From Isoetes taiwanensis (Eukaryota; Streptophyta; Lycopodiopsida; Isoetales; Isoetaceae): a stretch of DNA of 64,000 nt. Under the pieces are notes generated by a model. It worked only from the letters and a program-made list of their open reading frames with translations, did not search any database and had not been told where the DNA came from. Location of the stretch: positions 16,745,415 to 16,809,414 of the forward strand of contig JAJEKV010000018.1 in the NCBI GenBank assembly GCA_021234155.1, given 5' to 3'. Positions 23,361 through 34,929 of the stretch are shown in pieces. The translations under genes and the position numbers were made by a program. Position 1 is the stretch's first letter. Every line of letters starts with the position of its first letter.

Positions 23361-24915
23361 TATCCTTGGGATGATGGGGAAAGGCTTGAAGGGGCACACG
23401 GCTGCGACATAATATGTCTGGTGGAGACATGGGAACACAACATAAAGAGGCTGCCAGAGGAGGAGGGGTACCAGCTATTCACATGCTGGAAGGATAAAAA
23501 TTTTAAAATAGATAGAGGGAGCGCAGGTCTAGCCTGCTATGTCAAAGAAAATGTAGCAAACAATACATGTATTTTATATTCGGATGTCAATAAGAGATAC
23601 ATGATACTAAGTATTCAATTACAGAACAAAAAAGATTTAATTTTGATTATAGCATATTACCCACCGAGTAGTGATAAGCTAGAACTATTAGAGCTAGGGG
23701 AAACTTTGACGAAGTGGAAGGAGCAGGGACCAATGATACTAATAGGGGATCTAAATGCCAGGACATGCCAGGAGCAAGCGCAATGCACAAGCATAGATGA
23801 AACAAATGGACAATGGACCCACATAGCAAGATCAAAAGATTGGAATAGACGGACAGAGGACAGGGCAGAAGTCAATGCCAAAGGAGAACTACTGCTCGAG
23901 GTATGCACAGCCACAGGGGTTATCATAGCCAATGGGGTACAGAAGTGGCCAGGATCAGGGAACTTCACGTGTCAGAACACCCGTGGGAGCAGTATAGTGG
24001 ATTACGTGATACTGAATGCGCATGCAGCAGGCTTAGTGTCGGAACTTGTGCTCCTAGAGTGGCCAATCGGAAAAAGAGAGAGTCACAGACCCATACAGTT
24101 GACACTTGCAATAGACGAGCAGCCCAGAAATCAGGGACAACAGGGAAGTGAGAACGATAAGGGAAAGCTGAGAATACAGTTCCAGAATAAACACTCAGAC
24201 ATCTTTGTACAATCCATCAAAGAAGAAATGGGAAAATGGAACTGGGAGGAACATAGGGCAGACGAAAATGGAGATATGCTCAATGATATAACAGTGAAGG
24301 TGGCATTAGAAGTATTTGGGAAAAAAGGAGGAAAAAGGGAAATAATGCCTTTAAGGCCTCAATCTGGTACGACGATGAATGCAGGGAGCAGAAAAGAAAA
24401 GTCAGAGCGCTTAAAGGTAAAGAAACATATCAAGCTAAAAGAGTAGTATATTTGAGGATGCTGAGGGCAAAGAGAAACAAAAACCTGATGCAACATCAAT
24501 GGGGACTAGTCAAATTACTCAAGAAACAACCTAGACAATTCTGGAAATGATTTAAAGGGAAGGGGCAGGGGAATAAGAAAAGTGAGAACACACAAGGCGA
24601 AAGCTGGATGGGAGAGATACCTTGATAAACTGTACAAGACTGGGGCTTCTCCGGCGCCAATACCGGAATTGCAAAGGATGGATCAACCATGTTTCAGCAT
24701 ACATGAAGTGATGATAGCATTAAACAGAATGGGCAACAACAAAGCACCAGACCTATATGGATTAACTGTGGAGTTACTAAAATGCGCAGATGTGGCGATA
24801 GGGAAGCAGGTGACAGATGTATTCAACGGCATAATACACACGGGGCTTCCAGACAGATGGGCATACAACAGGGTAATACCCCTACACAAAGGGGGGAGCA
24901 GGCAGGAACCTGGTA
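23361..24915 (+). mobile_element. LINE fragment: AP-endonuclease and start of reverse transcriptase
   Basis: The segment begins in an open frame with CDIICLVETW, the glutamate motif of APE-type LINE endonucleases. It continues through PMILIGDLNART (the GDxNA motif), a STRGSSIVDYVI-like block and SHRPIQL (the D/HxP end). The frame stops at 24446. After stops, the RT entry region follows (24582-24915) with NRMGNNKAPDLYGLTVELLK and RVIPLHKGGSRQEPGN. The element breaks off where Y/FADD motifs would come and abuts a minus-strand coiled-coil gene relic. It may belong to the same family as copies A-C, but no overlapping region allows a comparison of coding ends. Confidence 0.85.
23421..24446 (+). 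pseudogene. LINE AP-type endonuclease domain
   Basis: A 341-codon open frame covers nearly the whole exonuclease-endonuclease-phosphatase domain that nicks target DNA during LINE insertion. Catalytic landmarks are visible: ETW, GDLNAR, SxxDYV and SHRP. The frame is open further upstream to about 23361, so the first ATG here is probably internal. It ends in a stop before the polymerase. Confidence 0.85.
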
Positions 24916-24934
24916 ATTTGTGCAGGACTGAAAA

Positions 24935-25892
24935 TCAGCATTTGGCTGCTCTGCAACTGAAAGAAAGAGGAGGAGGCTGCAAGCTAAGGACCGAGGAGTG
25001 ATCTAAGAACTCCCTCAACTCCAAAATCTTTGTGTCCCCCTCCTCAATTGCTTTCTTTTTTGAAGACCTTAAATTAAGTTCAGAATCTAGCTGCCTAAAC
25101 TCAGATGCTTTTGCTTCCACTTCCTTGCTAAGCTCAGCTAGATCCTGCCCCCGCTTGCTCTTCTATGCAATTGCATCCTCCACCTTCCATTTTATGTGCT
25201 CAAACTTCATAGCACTACCGTCACTTTCATCCATCTGCTGTCGAAATTCCTGCAACTCTGACATCAGATTCAAGTAATTAGTCTCGGCCTCATGGACTAG
25301 CTTAGAATATACTGCCCTTTCCCCTTCCCTATGCTTCAAAGTCTCATATAGCTGCAGTCTTGTCTCCTGTAAATTCTGCATCTCCTTACATATGTTTTCC
25401 TTCAAAGAGGATCTGCTCTCAAGAAATACATTCAAACTGTCCAGATCTTCTTTTTTGTAGAAATTATCATAGGACTTGTGGCCCTTGGCATTGCTCGACT
25501 TAACAGTTACAACTTCAGTTAAAACCTCGGATTCTTTGACCTTGCTTTTAGCTGTGGCTATTTTTTTCACATCATTCCAATCAACTGATTCACCTTTTAA
25601 GTGTAAGGCAAATGCTCGAGCAAAATACAATGGAACATAGTGATTCTGTACATCTTTCCCACCGAATGCAAACTCGTACCACTTGAAAAATTCTGCCTGG
25701 TCTTCCAACTTCACCAGCTCATCCTTGTACCCGTACCTGGTAGGTTCCTTAGAGCCCCAAACTTCTGTCACTAAAGAGTTGTATTCTGCAAATTTTTCCT
25801 TGAATTTCATATTTGCCAGATCCCTTGCAGAAAATACTGTGTCCTCAATATCCTGAGCAAAGATCAATCTTTGTGAAATACTTAGCTCCTTG
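24935..25892 (-). pseudogene. C-terminal part of an unrecognised coiled-coil gene, joined to a gypsy RT piece
   Basis: From about 25850 down to 25163 the minus strand encodes roughly 230 residues without introns. A compact charged region comes first (AEFFKWYEFAFGGKDVQNHY). A long helical coiled coil follows (heptad-rich, with EMQNLQETRLQLYETLKHRE). An in-frame stop lies at 25163-25165, after which the same frame continues as coiled coil to 24935. I do not recognise the family. At 25850-25858 the frame passes directly into Ty3/gypsy RT sequence. The matching N-terminus lies at 27255-27375 on the other strand, separated by an inversion. It could be a host gene, a processed copy or an ORF1 of an unknown element. 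Confidence 0.55.
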
Positions 25893-26181
25893 CAATTGAT
25901 CCAGCAAATCATTGGCACGCGGTAGCATACCGATTCTTAATTGTGTGCTTGTTCAATTGCCTGTAATCAATGCACATCCTCAAGGTACCATCCTTTTTCT
26001 TCACAAACAAAATAGGGGCACCAAAGGGTGACACACTTGGTCGAATGAACCCCAACTTGAGAAGCTCTCGCAACTGCTTCTTAAGCTCTGTCAATTCAGG
26101 TGTATTCATTCTGTATGGAGCTTTATTGATAGGTTTAGTACCTGGTTCTAAGGTAATTTCACATTCCACGCTAATGGTCAA
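25850..26181 (-). pseudogene. Ty3/gypsy reverse transcriptase, first half, inverted
   Basis: Minus-strand coding for the start of a gypsy [38 protein letters not shown], then after a frameshift LLDQLQGAKYFTKIDL ending at SGY. The sequence stops exactly after the GY of motif A (K-I-D-L-x-S-GY) and passes into the coiled-coil gene. The second half of the same RT, beginning with the next residues (YHVRIRED), lies at 27373-28165 on the plus strand. Confidence 0.9.
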
Positions 26182-26803
26182 ATCCTCAAGATAACAATAG
26201 ACAGAGGTATAACCTGCCGTTGGCTAGCATAGAACAATGGCTAGGGTAGTCCACTCCATCCGCCCCTCCTGTCGAATTTCGTGAAGACACTCTATCATTT
26301 GTGAATTCCCAGTTTGATTTTCAATTATTTACCATAGAGTCCGATAGATTTTCATTTTCTGTGTGAAGCCCATATAAACGGACAATTATTTGCAAGTGTA
26401 GCTTTATCTTGCCATGTTTACCCATTATGCTTCAGTTTATTTACTACGTAATGCCCAAGTATCCCCACTACACATCTTCAATTTCTCGGTAGCAAACAGA
26501 TGTTCCACAACTAGGGTCTGGGTAAAAGCACGTTAGGGTGATAAAATATTGGGTCATTTTAATACATATACATTTTTAGAAATGTATAATAATTACCGTG
26601 AATTTTGGTTTTTTTTTTCGGACCGAAAATAGGCAGTGGAAAATTCCCTCCAATTCTTTCTTCCCCGTTCCTATTTCTTTGGTCCTTTGATCCCTTTGCT
26701 TTTACCCTGCAATCCAGCACCTCGATCTCTTGCAAGCGTCTAAAGCACGCTCTTCTGAAGTCGCCTGGTCATTCTCAACAAATCAAAGGTACAATCGTCT
26801 TCT

Positions 26804-27125
26804 GGGTGAAAGCATGCTAGGGTGTACCATCTAAAGTACTTTTTAGGGAGTGCAAAACTACCCAGAAAAGTACCCAGCACTGGGTACTGGGAACTTGCAT
26901 AAATGCTGCAATAAATAATAAGTTTGAGAGTTAATCCATTTATATTAGTCTCTAATAGTGTTGTTATCCTCTAGTACTATAGATTGACATGTTATTGACC
27001 TTCAATTCAAAAATTTTCAATTGATTTTAATGGCAAGAAAAAACAGAAAGTACCAGTTTTAAAAGTACCCAGTGTAGGTACTTTTGAGGGTTCCAAAAGT
27101 GGTACACCGTAGCATGCTTTTACCC
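26804..27125. mobile_element. MITE of 322 bp with 26-bp inverted ends
   Basis: The left end GGGTGAAAGCATGCTAGGGT and the right end (inverted GGGTAAAAGCATGCTACGGT) match over about 26 bp. TTCT flanks both sides (26800-26803 and 27126-27129). No coding. A related single end, GGGTAAAAGCACGTTAGGGT, lies at 26519. It sits in what looks like the 5' intron of the inverted coiled-coil gene (donor-like AAG/GTACAA near 26788, acceptor-like TTGCAG at 27245). Confidence 0.7.
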
Positions 27126-27254
27126 TTCTTCCCTAGTTTTCTTCTTTCTGCTTTTAATTTTTTACTTTAGGTTTTTGTTTACATGTGCAAGCTCAGATTG
27201 TTGCATCTTTAGGACAATTAAAAGATATTTGTTGTTGCATTGCAGGTATAGACA

Positions 27255-27375
27255 ATGGCAAAGACACCAAAGAAGAGTGCTGCCCCTGCATCAGTCCGAA
27301 AATCTCCCAGGGCTTCCAAAGCAGGGACACATTTGAAGTCTGGAAGTCCTGGCTGTAGCAAGGAGAACCAAAATG
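27255..27375 (+). pseudogene. N-terminal piece of the coiled-coil gene, joined to gypsy RT
   Basis: Starting at the ATG at 27255, about 40 residues of basic, Ser/Pro/Lys-rich sequence ([18 protein letters not shown], later CSKENQND) run straight into the second half of a gypsy RT. A good 3' splice site (GCATTGCAG at 27237-27245) precedes the ATG, so a 5' UTR intron is likely. If the segment 25850-27375 is turned round, this frame runs in phase into the coiled-coil part at 25892-24935. Confidence 0.6.
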
Positions 27376-28165
27376 ATTACCATGTAAGAATTAGGGAGGA
27401 TGACATCTATAAGTCCACTTTTCGGACACGTTATGGGCACTATGAATTCACTGTTATGCCATTTGGCTAACTAATGCTCCTGGTACATTCATGAGGTTGA
27501 TGAATGATGTCTTCCACAAGTATCTTGATGGCTTTGTTATCATTTTCTTCGATGATATTCTCATATATAGCAAAACCTTAGAGGATAATGAGCATCATCT
27601 TCGGTTGGCCCTACAGAAATTGAGACGCCATCAACTTTATGCTAAGTTCTTCAAGTGTAGGTTTGCAACCACCAAGGTCGATTACTTAGGACACATTGTT
27701 TCTGCGGAGAGAATAGCCACAGATCCAGCCAAAATTGAAGCAGGAAAAGATTGGCCGATCCCAACGAACATGTCAGAGGTCCGCAGTTTTCTAGGATTGG
27801 CAGGATATTACCGTAAGTTTGTTACGGACTTTGTTAAGCTTGCTGCACCTCTTATGGACCTTACAAAATATGAGAAGGTTAGGGATTGGATGGGACACTG
27901 GAAGGAGAATGTCCAGGCCAGATTTCAATCATTGAAGGATGCTTTGGCAACCGCTCCAGTTCTTACCTTGTCGAATCCTCACAAGGATAAGTGGGTTGCT
28001 ATGCTACAGGTGGAGTATTAATGCAAGAGGATAGGGTAATCGCAAATGATTCTAGAAAGATGAATGACGCAAAACAGCGATACCCCACGCATGACCAGGA
28101 ATTACTTGCCGTCGTGCGTGCCTTGCGTATTTGGAGACATTATTTGCGTGGGAGACGATTCCAGC
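27373..28165 (+). pseudogene. Ty3/gypsy pol fragment: second half of RT and start of RNase H
   Basis: In order the segment has [25 protein letters not shown], the catalytic [14 protein letters not shown] (F-x-DD box), [21 protein letters not shown] and RNase H blocks (DSRKMNDAKQRYPTHDQELL, RALRIWRHYL). A one-base loss after VMPFG and another near 28010 shift the frame, and an early stop is at 27468. The segment stops in RNase H near RGRRFQ, with no integrase or LTR. It is a dead fragment completing the RT half at 25850-26181. Confidence 0.92.
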
Positions 28166-28169
28166 TAGA

Positions 28170-29060
28170 TGATGGACCACTCTTCGTGGTGGCATATTAT
28201 TCTGTGTATGATTGCTAGGTGCTAACATGTATGTACGCTTTTGCTGTATAGGACCCCATAGAGGATGTGGGACGAATGACACCTCCGTGTTCCTAACCCG
28301 GACACTTGGCCATCCCAAGTGGTCCAAGTTAGACGGAGGGCCTTTCCATGGTGATGTAGTTGCCACCGGGGAGGGGGGGAGGGTTCCCCTGTATTTGTAC
28401 GATAAGAGCATCCTCTAGATTCTGGGAGCGTCGCTTCAACTCCCCATACATTCCCTTCAAACCAGTGTATATTGTTGCTATGATAAATGACAAGTCTATC
28501 TATAGGATTTCTTCATTAACATTGATCCCCTCTCTTCTAATATGCCTCTTTTCCAGCATATCCCTTCTCATTTGGCTCCACAATTGAATTTTTTCTGGAT
28601 ATCATCGGCACGACAATCGTTATGGTTGGTTTTCTCTTTATGCTTTTCCAGAAGATGCACAATTCTACTCGTGATTTCCTTCTATATGATATTAATCTCT
28701 TTTGTTTTTCGTCACTATCTTATGGATTTTTGAACATGTTTTACTGTGTGCTTGGATGATATGTTTCAAAACCTAAAGAATGTATTTTGAACTGGCAAAT
28801 TTGCTTGGCCCAACGGATTTCATCTTATCTTGGCCCTTCTTTTCAAGCTGAATCGCTTAAGGTCTTCTAGGAGTAGCAGTCTGTATGCAGAATCCAACAT
28901 CAAGCTATGGCAAAACCGGTGTCAATCCAACAACAGCAAGCAGAGCATCGACCCTACTTTTTATCAAATTTTGCTGATTTGGAGGTTGAATATGCTTTTT
29001 ACTCTTATTTCTAATTCAACATGGCATCCATGCTGGTCTCCACACAGTCCTCTAGGACAT
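28170..29060. other. Stretch without a recognisable gene
   Basis: A GC-richer segment (28240-28400) contains a G run. The remainder is T-rich. Open frames on both strands have no recognisable domains. Confidence 0.35.
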
Positions 29061-29072
29061 CTAACCATGTTG

Positions 29073-29190
29073 TGATGGCATACCACCTGGCCCCACATTC
29101 CAGTGGGACCGGTGAACCACTCCATCTATTACCCGTCACGGGACCTCACTGGTCCACACCGGAATGTGATCCCAGGTGGCATGCCACCAT
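29073..29190. repeat. Fold-back inverted repeat of about 118 bp
   Basis: The left arm (29073-29115, starting GATGGCATACCACCTGG) and right arm (29148-29190, ending CCAGGTGGCATGCCACC) are inverted copies sharing the block CACATTCCRGTG. The central loop is about 30 bp. It is probably a small MITE or fold-back element. No target duplication was identified. Confidence 0.65.
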
Positions 29191-29269
29191 ACAGAACCCT
29201 TTTCTAGAGGGTGTCTGCCAAAAATATATTTTAAAATAAAGATACTTTGGAAATACATCCATTATGGCA

Positions 29270-30960
29270 AATCTGCTAACAAGAATGGTGCAATTGAAGG
29301 TGTCAGAAGGGAACTTGAAGGGGCTGACCTTCCCTGATGGTGCAGAGAAGCTGACAATACGCTGATGATACCTTCATGTTTCTTAGGTTTGATGACAATA
29401 GTTTTTAGTTATTTCGATATATTCTACTTTCTTTTAAGATTATAGGGATAGGGCTTAACGCCAATAAGTGCTCAATTCCGTGGGCATTAGAAAGTGACAT
29501 CGACCCAAGGGCCAGAGGTTTGGGTTTCCTAGTGGTGGCAGTTGGAGAGTCAGTTAAGCTTTTTGGTCTTCCCCTTGTCCATTCTGATAGCTTAAAGGGA
29601 CTATGGGCCCCTATCCTAGACAAACTCTGAAAAAAAGGTTAGAATTGGGTCTACCAAGTCCCCTGCGACCTCGGGACGAGTCACGATGGCTAATGAAGTT
29701 CTGGTAGCTTCCCATGTATATTATTCGTCGGTCATAGTGGCCCAAAAAGGAGTATATGATCAAATGCAGGTTATTATCAAGAAATTCATTTGGGGAGGGG
29801 AGGGGGGTATGGCCAAAATGGCTTGAAATGAACTATGTCGTGATAAAAAGGATGGGGAATTGGATTGCAAAGATCTCTGCATGCAAGCGCAAGTTCTGGC
29901 TGCCAAATTCATATGGAGAGCTTTACATGGTGAGTCATCTCCGTCTTTGAGATTTGTTTCTTATTGGCTGAAGCTAGGCAAGTTGGAAGGGAAACCCTCT
30001 CTACCACGAGATGAGCTAGGGGCACTATACTATAGTTTTAAGATGGGTCCTGGGACATCCCTTGTAATGAGAAGGATTCTCCAGGCCTGGAAGGAAGTAC
30101 AACACACATTTATCCCTATGAATCCTCTTAGAGAAGAGGGAGGATTTAGTATTTTCTGGAACACAAAGATTTGGGAAAGGGGAGGGCTCCCTTTAGCCCT
30201 CTCCCATCCTCGCATCTTATTAAGTGGAAGAACGCAGGTATTACACAGTTGCAACACCTGTGGTTCATTGCAAACGGACTAATTGGACGAAGCTCAAACG
30301 AAGAATTCCCTTTGCTGGGGAAGGTGACAAGACAATGTTACAGAAGATCTTGGAGAACGTCAGTTATGTGTCAGGAGTAGTTGGGCCACAAGAAAGATGG
30401 CTACTCGATGGAGGTCAACATTACAGAGTTGTCAAAGGTCTATCAGTCTCTAGGTCAAGACATTCAGTTAAAAGCAGAGATAAGACTGGAAATGAGTAAC
30501 GTTGTTGCTAAAGTAGTATTAGCCAATTCCTGGAAATCCATTTGCTCCAAGAAGATTCAATTCTAGATGGCTAGCCCTTCAAGGGGGGCTGAGTACAAAC
30601 GCGAGTTTATATAACAAGGGTATCACAGATGTTGACAAATGCTCACTCGCATGTTTTGTTCGGGAATCCATCGGGCATCGTTTCTTTTGCCCCATGATCA
30701 TAGAGTTCTGGCATGGGATTAGCCCCATCATTGGTTTGTCTGTCCTCGAATTGGAATGGCCATGGGAGTGAGACTGATCTGAGATAGAAGTTGTATTGAT
30801 GCCTCGCTTGTGAACATTGCTCACTGAGTGGTCTGGAAACATCGTTGTGGTGTATGCATTGGAGGGCTTGAGATTTCTATTGCAAAACTAAAAAACATGT
30901 TTAATTTGGAAATAGCATTGATGGGTTTCCTCACCATAGGCAGAAGAGTAGGACATATAA
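29270..30960 (+). mobile_element. Degraded L1-like LINE, RT end and C-terminal region
   Basis: Across several frames the plus strand encodes GNLKGLTFPDGAEKLT, RXADD with FMFL, GLGFLVV, then FIWGGE. The following block is WNELCRDKKDGELDCKDL with AKFIWRALHG, and near 30830 VVWKHRCGVC. This order (palm end, YLGFPL-type block, FxWGG, W-x-x-x-C-x-P/DKKxGGL, KxxWR, late WKxR) is that of plant L1 ORF2. No 5' region or poly(A) end is clear. It is dead. Confidence 0.75.
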
Positions 30961-31343
30961 CAGAGAACTTGACAGACTAGGGGCTGCCAAGTGCTCTGAG
31001 ATTCGCCACATGCTGATATCCAAGAGATTCATGTTGACATGAATCCGTCCAACCAAGGAGAGAGCCGGTGGGATAGATAGATGTCAATGTGAAGGGATTC
31101 ATGTCAAAAAGCTCCATGTGAGCCCTCCGTTTTGAGTTTTTATGTTTGACATCTTCATGTGACCTGGCCCTAATACACTGAAATTTCCTCCCCCTAACTT
31201 TACGTTAGGCGTTAGCTAACTCGTAACTATGCTCCGGAAACAATCCCCAGCTTTGGAAGCCTGTATCCTGCTATAGGGAGTGCTGACGTCCCATCCTTCT
31301 GAACTATGGAAGACACATATTTATAGTCGCAGCTAAGGACGAC

Positions 31344-33297
31344 ATGATTTTTAAAACGCCATCTTGGGCTCAACACTTAGTCGTATCAAATGAATCAGAT
31401 CCGTCATCCATGGAATCATCTCCATCATCGTCATCTTCTTCTTCGTTAATTGTAAACAGGGCTGCAGTAACAGAGCTAGTTAGGGTTCTTATCCTTCAGA
31501 GGCAGCAGCGGGAGGTTGCATTGGCGATCAGGACTGGGCTTCGGGATGCCAAGGCCGAGTTTTCGTTTATGCGTATCAGAGGGTTGAAGAAATTGGCTAG
31601 GTTTCTAGCAGTTTTGGCCTCAGAGGAAGGAGGCGTGGAGCTTTTCAGGGCAAGTCAGGTGTATCCGGAGCTTCAGGGTAAGCTTGTCATTTTGAGTCAT
31701 TTGTGTTGTTGGTTTTCTGGATCCATGATGTCGCTCTTTAAGTGGGAAAATATGACATGATTTTGCACTTGGTAATGCAAGCAGATTTGGGTGTACAACA
31801 AAGCATGTCACCATAATGTTGATGAAAGCTTCCATAATTTTGGAATGCTGGTATTTGAATGTCAGAATTGAAAACCTGTCCAGTCCTTTGTTTCCTATTC
31901 CAAATCTATATTATGCTCTACGGCGCAATTTTAAAATGAGCATCTAGCCATGTTTTAAAGGTATGTTGCTGTTTTCTTAGAAAGGATACTAGTTCCTGGA
32001 ATGAGCATCTAACCATGTTTTAAAGGTATGTTGCTGCTTCCTTAGAAACGATACTAGTTTCTAGAAGCATGCCAATCATGTCATTCTTTGGGATGTTCAT
32101 CTTTTCTAGTTTTTGCAATCTTCATCTAATAATCCAGCTACTCAGAAGATAGATATTTTTTTTATTGTGTAGCAAGTTCTTGTTAGTCTAAAGACCATTC
32201 TTCGTGAAATTATGGCAAGAATTTCATGACAATTTTCCCGCATGTGCTATGCAGTTGTCCCCGTGTTGTTTAAACATACATTAGCTCCACCAAAAGATAC
32301 ATTTGATTTGCCAATGGATTCAACAACTAATGAAGAATTACCGTACATGTTCAATCCTCCAACTTCTGCAGAAATATTGTCTGCTTTACGAGTCCTAGAA
32401 GTTTGTTGCCTTCTTGATAATGGTTGTAAGATTATAGCTGCACAACACGTGGCAGTAAAGGTAAATGAAAGTATATTGTAATTTCATGCTTATAGTGTTT
32501 TTTGATTATGCTATAACCTTCCGTTCTCTTCCCATATTTTATAAGCTTGACAATGATCCTGCTTTTCTTTTTCGTGTTCCTTATGAAAGGAGCTCCTTGA
32601 ACTGTTCACTATTGGGGGGGTAGCTGAGAGAACTGCTTGCCTCAGTGCTATATTGGCATTAATGGTTGACTCACAAATAAATCAAAAGGTATGCTTACAT
32701 GCTGCAAATGTGAAGCTTCTAGCAGCAAGGGCCCTCTTTAAAGTGTGACCTTTTGTTATTGCTTTTAGGAATTTTATCATTTACATGGTGCCAGAAAGGT
32801 TGCAGACCTGGTCCAAAATGGGCATGTTGACATTGCTTTAAGGTATACCTTTGTAGTTATAAACTATTTATAGCCTTATCTATGAATTCATATCTCAAAA
32901 CTTCTTTTTTTCATTAGTGATTTACAAGTGCTACTAAGTAGATAAGAAAAGAATGACCAACTTCTAATTCAATCCTTTTTGTAAATTATTGCGAGTTCAC
33001 TCATATGAATGCTTTATTCTATGGTACAGGTTAAAATGTGCAGAATTCTTGCTTTTACTCATTGGAAATGTGTTGCCTAGTGCTCGCACCCTAGGAAATC
33101 ATCATGAAGGAAGGAACATGGAAGTCACAGCTGAAGATGTCCAGCAAGAGCTTGTTGAATGCCTCAAAGAACATTTTAGTACATTTGACATAGATGATTA
33201 CCATAAAATGGAGCCTTCCCTTAAAGATTTTGAAAGAAAACAAAATTCGTTGCGCATCCTTGCCCAACAGTTGTTAAATTCAATAGATGGAAAATGA
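31344..33297 (+). CDS. Five-exon gene, product resembling Cdc14/SIN-component (armadillo-like) proteins
   Basis: Exons 31344-31677, 32255-32460, 32590-32688, 32769-32842 and 33030-33297 all have GT-AG borders and join in phase to give 326 residues. The start has a serine-rich leader (a second ATG at 31410 is possible). A helical repeat body follows with LRVLEVCCLLDNGCKIIAAQ, ELLELFTIGGVAERTACLSA, ILALMVDSQINQKEFYHLHG and LKCAEFLLLLIGNVLP. That order (first hit or missing neighbour alpha-helices, CLL...A-x-H, ACLxxIxxLMVDxxxNQxxFxxxxG) fits the Pfam 'cell division control protein 14, SIN component' family known from fission yeast and plants. It is therefore a possible cytokinesis or signalling scaffold. 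The family call is from memory; the exon structure is seen directly. The gene is undamaged. Confidence 0.75.
31935..32064. repeat. 65-bp tandem duplication in intron 1 of the Cdc14-like gene
   Basis: The block AATGAGCATCTARCCATG through GATACTAGTTYCT occurs twice in a row with a few differences, at 31935 and 32000. Confidence 0.85.
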
Positions 33298-34314
33298 ACC
33301 TTCGGTGCAATATATATTACGGGTGATTGACCACTATATTTGCAATGCATTAGACAATATTGGAGATAGATGGAGAAGGGATCTGGCAGACATGAATGTA
33401 ATCTTTCTGTTTACAATGAAATTTTTTATTGAAATCTAATGTGTTTGCTGTAATTTTGTCTCTCATTATGTCTGATTATTGTGGGATCTATGTATTTCAA
33501 TTGATTATGATAATATCACGTGTTACAAATTGTCAAGAAACACCTCTGTAAATCCGTTCTCACACTGCTGTAACAGGACGTTGCTTCAATCCAGTTAATA
33601 TCACATTCTTTCTTCTCGGTTGACATTGGAATTGGAAGAACCATGTCTTGGTTGCTGAGGAGAGGTATTGTTTTATCTCTCCTTTTCATAGATTTCTGTA
33701 AAACTATAACTTCTCATTAAAGCTTTCTATGATATGATACTGGCAATTATAGCTGGATTAGCCTTCTGGTATGCCGGATCCATACGATTGTTGTGGTTTT
33801 ACCTTTTTTTTTGCATGAACTTTGCCACCACTATTAGCATATTAGTTGTGAGTTGTCATATATTTTGTGACAGAATTGCATCTTCTATGGATATCTTATG
33901 CTGAACTTGGCGTATTCTTGTTTGTCCTTGCCATAATGAAGTGATTGAAGGCAAAAGAATGGTTATGACTCTTTGCATGGCATGATTCCAGTCATGCCGA
34001 TTAGACTGAGGATTAATGCTAATGCACAAGACATCTGTTGGGAAACAGTTGAAAATTGCTGAAGGAATCAACTTTAATCTACTTTACCTGGAGTGACAGA
34101 CCAATTTTTGAAACTAACACAACATCTGAAAACTCTAAGAATGAAATAGGCTACTACTTACTGGGAAGGATTTCGCTGAAATTTCCATCAACGCCTTCAT
34201 TTTGGCTTCTAAGCTTGAGTGAATTTCTAGAACGGAGTTAATTCCTTGGGTGGATCTAACTTTGGATAAAACGGAATATATTTTAATGGAGCATTATGAG
34301 CAGCATTGTCCAGT
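33298..34314. other. 3' flank of the Cdc14-like gene, no further gene supported
   Basis: The first 130 bp are probably the 3' UTR. The remainder is AT-rich with scattered splice-like signals (for example CTGAGGAGAG/GTATTG at 33661) but no recognisable protein. Confidence 0.4.
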
Positions 34315-34692
34315 GTCGCTTGAGCTTTCAATTCCTCCTCTTAATTGCAAACTAAGCTCAGAAGTTGCTCTGTTTTATTAATCCCGTTCAGTTCTTTAGT
34401 CAATTTAAGAATGCATCAAGGTCCGGCCCTAGTGGTCATTTATAAGAATCCTTACATACTACAGGAGGGACCAGAATTTTTAGATGTTTTTGGAACAATA
34501 TTGGTTGGCCAGGAAGATTCTTCTATGTCAGACTCCTCCTATGAGGCTCATTTGCTTGCCAAACCTGCAAATTGGCTATCAAAATGGAACTTGATGCATT
34601 CTTAAATTAACTAAAGAACAGAACGGGATTAAAACAGAGCAACTTCTGAGCGAGCTTTGCAATGAAGAGGAGGAATTGAAAGCTTAAGCGAC
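34315..34692. repeat. Long inverted repeat (arms about 103 bp) beside Copia sequence
   Basis: The left arm 34315-34418 (GTCGCTTGAGCTTTCAATTC...) and right arm 34590-34692 (inverted GTCGCTTAAGCTTTCAATTC) are about 90 percent alike, with small gaps. The spacer is about 170 bp. The right arm ends exactly where Copia RNase H sequence starts, so the repeat may derive from an inverted duplication of Copia pol. It would fold into a long hairpin if transcribed. Confidence 0.8.
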
Positions 34693-34900
34693 CCAATTTC
34701 GCATTTGCAGTTGGCCAAGTGAGGAGGTCTATGCAGGCAACAATCTCACAAGGAAAATAACTAAAAGAATTCTATCCTATCTTAAAGACATTTGTTACAA
34801 AGGTCTGATTTATCATCTGCAACAGAATCCAGAGATCATGTTTACCACTGATGCAGATCATGCTGGCGATAATTTATCCAGAGTGAGATTCCTAACCTCT
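34693..34900 (+). pseudogene. Copia RNase H fragment, plus strand
   Basis: Encodes RKITKRILSYLKDICYKGLI, then YHLQQNPEIMFTTDADHAGD followed by SRVR. This is the Copia block AxRILRYLKGTxxxGLxY...DADxAGDxxxR, with the Asp of the RNase H site retained. The fragment is short and dead. Confidence 0.8.
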
Positions 34901-34929
34901 AACATCCCCTTTGAAATTGAGCCCTAACT

